A DNA stretch of 64,000 nt from NCBI GenBank assembly GCA_002102555.1, contig MCFL01000067.1, positions 1 through 64,000 of the forward strand, given 5' to 3'. This stretch comes from Catenaria anguillulae PL171. Its lineage: Eukaryota; Blastocladiomycota; Blastocladiomycetes; Blastocladiales; Catenariaceae. Below, in pieces: positions 35,043 to 43,800 of the stretch (its first letter is position 1; every line of letters begins with the position of its first letter). The notes under the pieces were generated by a model. The model was not told where the DNA came from and did not search any database. It saw only the letters and a list, made by a program, of their open reading frames with translations. The position numbers and the translations under genes were made by a program.

Positions 35043-35965
35043 ATGATGTCCTCGATTTCCCTCGCTTACTATTTCATTGTCATCCTCTTGGTTGCCTGTT
35101 GCTTTCCTGCAATCCAAGCTGTTCCCACGCCTCAGCTTGTCGGCAATCTCGTCACAGTGGTTGCAAAGCCTGTCAACCAAACTCTCACCAATGTGCTCTG
35201 GACTGTGCCGGCAGTACGTCCCAGTGATTCAGAACGTTCATCCGATTCACGCAGGTCCCAAGCAGAGGTGCTGCCACCGCCTGCGTCGTCGCCAACCCCG
35301 GTGCCAGTCAACGAGGTGGAGAGCAACACGAATCCAAATGTAGAGGCACCAGTGACTTCGCCAACACCACCACCAGTGCCCTCGCCCGCTCACGATCGAA
35401 TGAGCATGCAAGAGCGTCACGAGTCCCCCAATTCGTCATCAACCCAGACCGCGCCCGCTGGAAAGTCAAGCGCCGAGAGCACTTTCGTTCCGCCCTTGCA
35501 AACGCAAGACTTGCACCCACCTCAAGTCTTTTGTGCGTCTCTCACGATTCCACATGGATATTGTCCTTGTCTTTGGACCCTAACTGACCATGATCATTCC
35601 GTCGACTTGCGTCGACCACAGTTGACTATGAGCCAGGAACCGTCCAAGATCCAAACGGCCAAACACACGTCGGCATTTGGGTTCCGACCCCTCGCCGCTC
35701 AACCAATACGGGCACGGTCCAAGACGGATGTCTGCTTTGGACATCAAGCACAGCACCCACCGCGTATTGGCGCGCCGGGCCGTGTCACGTCTCGGTGACG
35801 TGGTGGGTGTGGGTGCTCTCGGCGGGAGTCGCGTGCATGCTTTGCGTGATGATGTACAAGTGTTGCGATGGGGGCAAGTGGGTTGGGCGGGTTGGAAAGC
35901 GAGTGAGGAGAGCAAGAAGAGTGGTGGAGCCGGAACCAGCAAAGGAGGAGGTCATGGGCAAGTGA
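35043..35965 (+). CDS. Type I membrane protein, WVP/GCxxW family member 2
   Basis: Exons 35043-35532 and 35622-35965; intron in phase 1 with donor GTGCGT and an AACTGACC branch point. 277 residues. Signal peptide MMSSISLAYYFIVILLVACC ending near IQA, then a long Ser/Pro-rich linker (for example SPTPPPVPSP). After the intron the shared domain reads DYEPGT, HVGIWVPTPRR, VQDGCLLWT, YWRAGPCHV, then a transmembrane helix (TWWVWVLSAGVACMLCVMMY) and a basic, acidic tail ending EVMGK. It has the same order, intron position and phase as members 1 and 3. Sequence outside the motif is very different, so the family is old or evolving fast. Function unknown. Confidence 0.8.
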
Positions 35966-36646
35966 TATGTAAATACATCGACTCGGAGTGGTTGGTATGA
36001 ATGTCCTGCTGTTGTGCAAAGTGTTGTGTCTCCTGGATAATTGCAGCCGTCGTCTGAAACCAACGGTTACCTACACATGCAATGAATTCCGCGGATGGTC
36101 AGATCTCGGATCTCATGAGTCCCACAAGTGCGGCGTGTTGGTATCCACATGCACATGCACATGCACATGCGCGTCAAGACGGGCGCAAATGAAGCGGGAG
36201 CTCAGAGGTTGTAATCCCACGTGATATCGATGTCGTGTGCACTGGTTCGATGCACCGGATTTCGAGACAAGTCAGCCATGCACTTGAGGCGTTGGCGTTT
36301 CATGAAAGCACCGTCAACCCAATCATGCCAGCAGCATTGCGCGGGTTGTTTTTCCGAAAACGTTGTCCGAAACTGGGCGCTATCGAGTCATTCGCACGAC
36401 ACACACGGTCGACACACGGACTGAACCTCAAACGGTGTGCTGTCTGGTGGAGAAGAGCGACTGCAGAGCGCAGGGCACGGCACAGAACACAATGGTCAAA
36501 AAGGTGGAGCATCCCCGCCCACAACCAACTGACGCTTCAGACAGTCCGGCTTCCAACACTCGTTCGTCCGTGAGACAGTGCCAAATCTATTTCTGCACAC
36601 TTTCCTGTTCTCAACGTAACCGAACAAGCAGTTCCCACCCACGACC
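35966..36646. other. intergenic with a short CACATG repeat
   Basis: Spacer between two family members. A (CACATG)4 hexamer repeat lies at 36146-36170. No gene seen. Confidence 0.5.
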
Positions 36647-37671
36647 ATGTCTGCATCCTGGTCCTTGTCGCCCACCGCCAAACGTGCTCAGCTCGCTGGG
36701 GCCCTTTGCGTTGCCACCCTTGCCGCCGCTCCTTCACTCGTCGTCGCCGTTCCGAAGGGTAAGAAGCGCTCTGGCGGTGGTGGTGGCGGCGGCGAATCAG
36801 ACGATTCCCCCAAGTTTTACTGTATGCTTGTCTTTCCGCCTCACCAACTACATCGATCAACATCGATGATGCTGACACTACCCTCACCCACTGTCCAACT
36901 TCCACAGACCAATACGAAGAAGGCTTTCAAAACGGTGCCTCTGGCATTTGGGTCCCGAGCGAAATGTCTGGCCCACGCCTCGAGGACGGTTGCGTGTTCT
37001 GGTCGGGTGGCAGCATTGAAACCAGCGGATGGAAGGCCTCGTGTGCTCAACCAAAGCTCAAGACGTGGATCTATGCCGTGGGCGCCCTGCTTATCGGCGT
37101 GATTCTGTGCTTCTGCGTGTGTGCCGCCAAGCTCAAGAAGAAGGCCGCGGGCATGGTCCAAGAAAAGACGGCCAAGTTGGCGGCTGCGGGTGGGGTTGCC
37201 GGATTGGCGGCTGCCGTCACGGGTAACCATAACAACAACAACCAGCAGCAGCAACAGTCGGTGCCCGCTCCCAAGCCCGGTGATGTGACCTATGTGCACG
37301 TCAACACCACAGGCCATCAACAGCAGCAGACGACGTATGTGCAAGAGCAGCACACCGGCTACTCGCAGCAGCAAGCCTACCCGCCTCAGCCCGCCTACGG
37401 CCAGGCCCCTGCAGCGTACCCGGCGCAAGATCAGCAGCAAGCATACCCGCCCCAGCAGCAGCAGCAGCAACAAGCATACCCAATGCAGCAGCAATACCCG
37501 CCCGTGGACCAGCAACAGCAGCAGGCCGCTTACCCGCAGCAAGGCGCATACCCGCCTCAACAGCAAGGCGCATACCCGCCTCAACAGCAAGGTGCCTACC
37601 CGCCCGTGTCGCAGCAGCAACCGCAGCAGGGCCAGCCGCAGCAGGTGATGGCCACGTACCCGTCGCAGTAA
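36647..37671 (+). CDS. Type I membrane protein, WVP/GCxxW family member 3, with annexin-like Gln/Pro/Tyr tail
   Basis: Exons 36647-36821 and 36908-37671; phase-1 intron (donor GTATGC, acceptor TCCACAG). 312 residues. Signal peptide (LAGALCVATLAAAPSLVVAV), a basic Gly-rich linker (KRSGGGGGGG), then the shared domain: QYEEGF, GIWVPSEMSGP, EDGCVFWSGG, GWKASCAQPKLKTW, and a transmembrane helix (IYAVGALLIGVILCFCVCAA) followed by KLKKKAAG. The cytoplasmic tail is unusual: about 110 residues of Tyr-Pro-x-Gln repeats (QQQAYPPQ, QQGAYPPQQQGAYPPQQQGA) like the tails of annexin A7/A11, shisa proteins and other YPPQ-type low-complexity sequences that promote self-association. It ends VMATYPSQ. Perhaps a surface protein that clusters through its tail; function unknown. 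Confidence 0.8.
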
Positions 37672-38374
37672 GTTGATTCGGATTCAGGTCAAAAGGTTGT
37701 GAGAGTCGAGGCCAGCGTTTGTCCTTGAGCTTGGTCAGGATGTGTCGCGTGTTTTCCGGCGGTTTTTGAATCTCTTCGCCGTCTCCCAGTTGGTTTTCAT
37801 TGTCATTCATCATCATTGGTTCAGTATATTAATATATCAAACATTAGATGTCTTTTGCTGCCGTGTTTATTTCCTTTTCCGTTGCATGTATGTGCGCCGT
37901 GCTGTTTCTCCCGCCGTCCGACGATAGGGAGGCAGTACTACGAACCAGACTCAACCGACTGCTACTGTGTCGTGGACGCCATATCACGAATCGAAACGAG
38001 TCCGCTTTCACAGGATGCCTGGACTAGAGTGTGTTTTGTGGGGAGTGGCATGCTGAATACATCAAGGTCCTGACCACGATCACTGTGCAAACATGGCTGT
38101 ATGTATTCTTTTTGTGGAAGGGGAATGACTGTTGTCGAGTCACTCCATATTGTCGACCTTTGTCGCATTTGCTCAGCAAGCATTGTCTGCACGAATCGCA
38201 CACATGCAGTACAGGGCCGTCGCCAGCGCAAGTCAAAAGGTAGAGACACCCCCAGCAACCAAGCACTCAAGACAAGTCAGGATCCAGCTTCCACACTTCC
38301 CGTCACCTTTTTCATCATCAGCATATCGTTCAAGTTGCCCCGCCACCAAGCGCTCCCAGGTCCTCGTCATAAGC
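37672..38374. other. intergenic
   Basis: Spacer between the third family member and its decayed relative. No coding pattern or repeat recognised. Confidence 0.4.
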
Positions 38375-38992
38375 ATGCACATCCTCGCTGGCCTTGCCGT
38401 GACTACATCACTCATGCTGGCCTTGCCCAAGGGCGGCAAGCGGCGACGGGGAAGCGGCGGTGGCGGCGGCGGATCCAGCGACGAAGGGCCGGCGAGTTAC
38501 TGGACGCTTGTCTCCCACTTCGCTTTTCCCCTTTGTCCATGGTATTCAAACGCCCGGTCAACGCTTTCCCATGTTTCAGATCAATACAAAGAGGGCGAAT
38601 TGGACGGCGACAGGCATCTCGGTACCGACAACTGGCCACATATGTAACTCCAAGACGGGTGCGTGTTCTGGTCGCGCAAGGGTGGAAGGCATCGTGTGCA
38701 AAGCCCAAGCTGCAGTCATGGGTCTATATGCCCTGGGTGTCCTGCTCGTGGGTCTCGTCTTGTGCTGCTGCGTGTGCGTTGCAAAGGGCAAACCAATCGA
38801 GGACCCGGAGGCAACGAAAATGCGGGGCAGGAGCAACACCAGCAACACCCGCCGTCAACGTCCGTGCCAGCGAAGCTGGAAGCTGGGGCGGTGGTGCATG
38901 TCAACATGACGGGTCAGGAGCAAGCGTACCCGCCCGGGTCTCTGCAGAAATCTCCGGAGCAGCAACCCATGGCCACGTACCCGTCGAAGTAA
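38375..38992 (+). pseudogene. Decayed WVP/GCxxW family member 4, closest to member 3
   Basis: The ATG at 38375 opens a signal peptide and Gly-rich linker like those of member 3 (KRRRGSGGGGGGSS). At the expected splice donor the sequence is TACTGGACGC where member 3 has TACTGTATGC, so the GT is gone. After the acceptor (GTTTCAG at about 38574-38580) the homologous segments are still recognisable but lie in different frames: QYKEGEL, GISVPTTG, DGCVFWSRKGG, GWKASCAKPKLQSWVY, MGLYALGVLLVGLVLCCCVC, and VVHVNMTGQEQAYPPG ending PMATYPSK. At least three frame changes are needed to read through. Member 3's YPPQ tail is reduced to one or two units. This is most simply a pseudogene from a tandem duplication of member 3. 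Confidence 0.75.
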
Positions 38993-40836
38993 AGGTTGAT
39001 TCGCTATGGTTCTGAGTGTTTTCCGGGGGAGCGTTGATGCCAGTGGACCGTTTCCTTATATGCTATAGACTTTGAATGAGTGTTGTTGGCGTAGGCATTT
39101 CGAGATCCATTGCCAAGTAAAATCTGTCAACCTGTTTGGCACATTTCCTTGGGCTGATACACATCAAGAAGCAAACATGGTGTCGGTGTCAACTGCGGTT
39201 ATCACTGCCCATTTCAGCGTACATAATATTGAATGAAGCACTGTTAGTTGATTGACAACACATGTCCGCCCGATGTCCTCTGAAGCTTCAAATCTGCGCG
39301 GTGAGACATGAAAAGGAGCCAGTGGGAAGCAAGGTCGTTCATGAGTGGAGCAACCGCGTCCATTCCAGCCTCACATTTCGTTTCTCGGTATAATGGGCCC
39401 TTTATTTCTTGTGACTGATCCTGACGAGCCGGTGGACCCCGAGGGTGGCAAGCATTTGCCATTGCAGTGTTACTTACTTGTTGTGTGTGTTTTCATCGCC
39501 AAATCACATCGATTTCCGAAGTTTTCTCCGGCGTCCCAAAATCAACGAGCAGATGAGATGATGCGTTGGCAACAGCCGTCAGTGTCGGGCATGAGTGGGC
39601 CTGTCGGATTGGTGTGCATTGTGGCGAAATGTACACAGAAAAGCCCAGCATGGGAATGGGAACCTGGGAACTGCGCGAGCAACATGTAGGAACCTGAGGT
39701 GGGCTCCAAAACCAGGAGCAGCAATTTATTAACATCGTCAAGTTGCTTGCGACTTTCCCTCTCGAGCCATATGTGCGACAGCGGATGGATTCACGCATGC
39801 ATCATCCGAGGGCGCCATATCTGCTGAAACTCGATGCATTGTTTTTCTCCGACTTGCATTGGAACCCGTGGCGCTCCATACATTCATCATCACTCAGGCT
39901 GCTTGCCGCCCTCAAGTTACCTCTGCGCCCAATTAGTCCAAAAAGTCCGTCCTCACGTTCTTGTATCGACTGATTCATCAGACCAGCACATAAGCGCCCG
40001 GTCGATAGACTCGTGCTCCCATAACCTTGTGGCTGTCCGAGTCCTTCGAGTTGTCTCACGGCCATCCTGCCGTCAGTCGGCTGCCCTGGATTCATGAATG
40101 CATTCGCATTTGAACTGTACGTATACGATATTTACAACCATTCAATCAAATCGGTCTGCTTTCGCACATGTTTGCATGCCTTGTGCGTGAGCGACGATTC
40201 GAGGGAAGCTGCCACCGCACAATCTTCACCGCCAACCCGCCGTTGCATGACTGATGCCTGCATACGTGCATGGCCTGCATGACCTCATGAGTATGAGCAA
40301 GAGCATGCATGGGGAGGCGTCCGTCGATCCTTCACCGCGCCCACCACCCACTCTGACCCCCGCGATGATGGCCATGGGCAATCATTGCTGTATGCTCACC
40401 ACTCCATGCTACCTCTCACTTCCCACAGCCACCCGACGCAATCGACTCGCCTGCTCCGACACTTGCCCGCGCTCCTGCCAGCTCCTCGCGGGACTCCAGT
40501 CTGGCACCCTCGCGCCTCCCCCCCCCCCCTGCCCATCACCCACCGCACCTCCGCGGCGAGGCTGCCCCTTGCTTGACCTTGACGGTCTCTGTCTTCTGAC
40601 TGACTGATTGATTGACTGCGCGCCAAGCGCTGGTACGTGCTCCTTTGCGTACCACGTGACGACGCTGTGCACCCACATCGCTAATACGCGTGATCTTGTC
40701 CAGAGCACATCCCACATACCCATACTCATCATCATCATCATCATCATCATCATCAGCATCAGCATCACCCCATTCTGGCCCCACCCACATCCGCCCATCC
40801 CAATCGCAATCCCCATATCACATTCCTCCATTCACC
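38993..40836. other. 1.8 kb intergenic region upstream of CDC24
   Basis: No gene is seen in the first 1.5 kb. Nearer the CDC24 start there are a C run at 40518-40529 and an (ATC)n microsatellite at 40728-40756, continuing as AGCATC. The frame leading into CDC24 is open through this microsatellite from about 40690 and would add a Ser run, but it has no ATG before 40837, so I treat it as leader or promoter. Confidence 0.5.
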
Positions 40837-43800
40837 ATGTCTCATGCAATGGCCGGCTACGGTTTTGTTCCCCCCATCCCCACGTCGCTTGCAGGTGGCG
40901 GCCCCTCCCCGGCACTCACCCCACCGCCAACCGCCTCCTCGACATCGTCCCGCCCCTTGTCCACCATGACTATGCGTGCCGCCACCACCACTGCCTCGGG
41001 CGCCCCGCTCTCTGCCGTCGCGCTTGTTGCTGCGGGCGCAGGCCCGCCGGGCGGCATGCCAGGCACTCCCACAACGCTCCTGATGCACCCGGGCGCAAAC
41101 CCCGACGGGTCGCTTTTTCACCAGTGCGCCGCGCTGCTGGATCGCCTGGCCGCCATCCCATGCATGCAAGCGTACTTGGACTATGCGACCACGGCCATTG
41201 GGAACACGGCCAGTGGACAACCCGACGTGGTACCTGTCCCATCGCTTGCCGGCGGCACGCTTCTTCCGGGGGCGGCCGCGGCAGCTACCGCCGCAACCGC
41301 GGCCGACGCGCCGTCGGCAATTGCCGGGTTGCAACGGTCCGACCCGGTGACGCTGCTGTGGACCATGCTCCGCGTTGGCGAACCGCTGGCCTTGCTTTTC
41401 AACCTGGCCGTGCCCGATCACCCGATTGAGCTTGCGTCGGGAAAACTTGCCGTGCAAGAGGGCCAAATGCTCCCCGATCGCGACGGCAGGTGCACTGCCC
41501 CGTCGCCCGTGTACCTCGCTCAAGCACTTGCAACAATCAACTCCATGAAGGCCATGGTGTATCACACTATTGTGGGCTTGCGCACACACAACCCGCAAGT
41601 CAACATTCTTGCCAGCATTGACGCCGACCTGTTTACCATTGGCGAGCTGTACCAAGACGACACGAGTGGGTTTCTCAAGGTGCTGCGGACCGTCCGGCTG
41701 GTGCTGGACTGGCTCGAGCGTGCAGGCCGCATTCAGGCACCCTTGGGAGGTGGCGGCGGTGGGTCGCCCGTGGCCACCACGGCTCCCGATGCGCCGCCCG
41801 TGCCCGTCATGACGCGGCGTCCAAGCAGGATGCAGCTGTTTACGGGCGCCATGGCCAGCTCGGTGCGCGGCACCGGAGGTACGCGAACGAGCGATGGGTC
41901 GGGCGGCGGCGGCGGCGACGAGCCCTTTTCTCCGACCATGGCCAATGGCGCGCCGCCTGACCGGTCGTCGTCGGGATCCTCGGGCGCAACGGCCGCGCCA
42001 ACTGCGCCGCCAAAGGAACTGACGCATCGCGAAAAGATCCTGATTGAAATGTTGCAAACCGAGCGCAAGTACGTGGCCGATCTCGAGCGCCTACACACGT
42101 ACCAGCACCACTTGTCGACAAACAATGTGCTACCGCCTGGCACCATCTCTGCCTTGTTCTCCAACCTCAAGGCCCTGGTCGATTTCCAACGCGGGTTCCT
42201 AGTCGGGCTCGAGTCCTTGCTCGTGCAAGCCGCTGCGGGCGACGAGAAAGTCGGGTCGCTGTTTGTGTCGCTCGAGCCGACCTTTGCCGCCGTGTACGCG
42301 CCGTTTTGCGCAAACTTCAAGCAAGCAAGCGACCTGGCTGTCGACAATGTACATGTGCTGCAGGCCGCCGCACAAGTCATGGAGCCCCAGCACGAGCTGC
42401 CCAGTTATTTGATCAAGCCCATCCAGCGCATTTGCAGGTACCCACTGCTGCTGCGCGAGCTCATCAAAAAGACGCCCGCCGAAGAGTACTCGGAGGCACT
42501 GGCCCAGGACTTGCAAGATGGGCTCGAAGCCATCCAGCGCGTCACCGAATCGGTCAATGAGGCGCGTCGCATGCACGAGAATCAACTCGTCAAGGAGGAT
42601 CTTGTGCGGCGGGTCGAGGATTGGAAGGGCCACGATGTCAACTCATTTGGCAGCTTGCTCTTGCACGACCGGTTCATGATGCAGATTCAAGATTACGAGC
42701 GCGAGCTCGTCATTTTTTTGTTTGAAAAGATCATCCTGTGCTGCAAGATGCTCGTCGCGCCAGTCAAGCAGTCGGGTGGCGGGTCGACGGCAGCCACGCT
42801 CCTCAAGCGCAAGTCGCGGGGCAAGAGCCAGAGCGGATCGAGTTTAGCCAATGCGTCCATCTTGTCGTCGGCCGCTAGCATCATGACGAGCGCCACGGGT
42901 GGCGGGGGTGGGGGCGATGTGTCGTTTTCCGTGTCGAGCGGCGCAAGCGGTGCGGATGGCAGCGGTGACGGCGTCACGTACCAGATCAAGGGCCGCATTT
43001 GGATTGGCGGCATTACCGACTTGAACGGCGGCGAGGTGGACGGGTCGTGGCTGCTCACCGTGTCTTGGAAGTCGCCCGCCAAGATTGAATTCTTCACACT
43101 GCGGTGCCGCAACGACGAGCAGTTCCGCCTTTGGCTCAGCACCATTCAGCGGTGTGTGGAAGAGACAAGGGAGCGGGGACGCGCGAGGATGTTGGCGCAG
43201 CAGCAGCAGGCCCAGCAAGTACCCCAACAACAGCAGTTGCAGCAGCAGCGGGGCTTGAGCTCGAGATTGGCCAATGTGCCGCAGCCCATCTTGACGTCGC
43301 CACCCACATCGTACGGCAGCATGGGCGCACCCACGCCGCAGATTTCGCAGGCACCACTGTTTAGCCCGCGTCCAGACGCGGCCGGATTTGGCGTCATGAC
43401 CCCGACCGTGTCAAGCGGCGCAATGTCGCGGCCGCCCATGCAGATGCATGACGACAGCGCCGCCGAGGGGCAAGACGACGATGCGCGCTCGTTTGTGGAC
43501 CGCGACGCCGATGACCACGACCAGGACGATTTGCAGTATCCGTCCACTGTGACGCAAGGCAACGGTAGTGGCCCCTCGACCTCGAGGTTTGCGCCCGTGG
43601 CGTACCGCAATCCGCCTTCGTACGACGAGTTTTCCGCCAGCGAGTACTCGTCGCGCAAATCGTCTGCCTCTTCCGGAATCGGCGGGCCAAAGTCGTCCCT
43701 GGACGCACAACTTGCCGAGTTGTCCATGTACGCGAGGAATGGTGGTGGCGAGCACGACGACATTCCTCAACGGACTGTGCGGCAGCCACCCCGTGTTCCG

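Noticed and set aside
40690-40836. N-terminal extension of CDC24 with a poly-Ser run
   Set aside because: The frame is open but has no ATG; the Ser run is an (ATC)n microsatellite in the leader.
40765-42057. 430-codon minus-strand open frame
   Set aside because: Antisense to the N-terminal and CH regions of CDC24; composition is Arg/Gly/Cys-rich and it has no domain.
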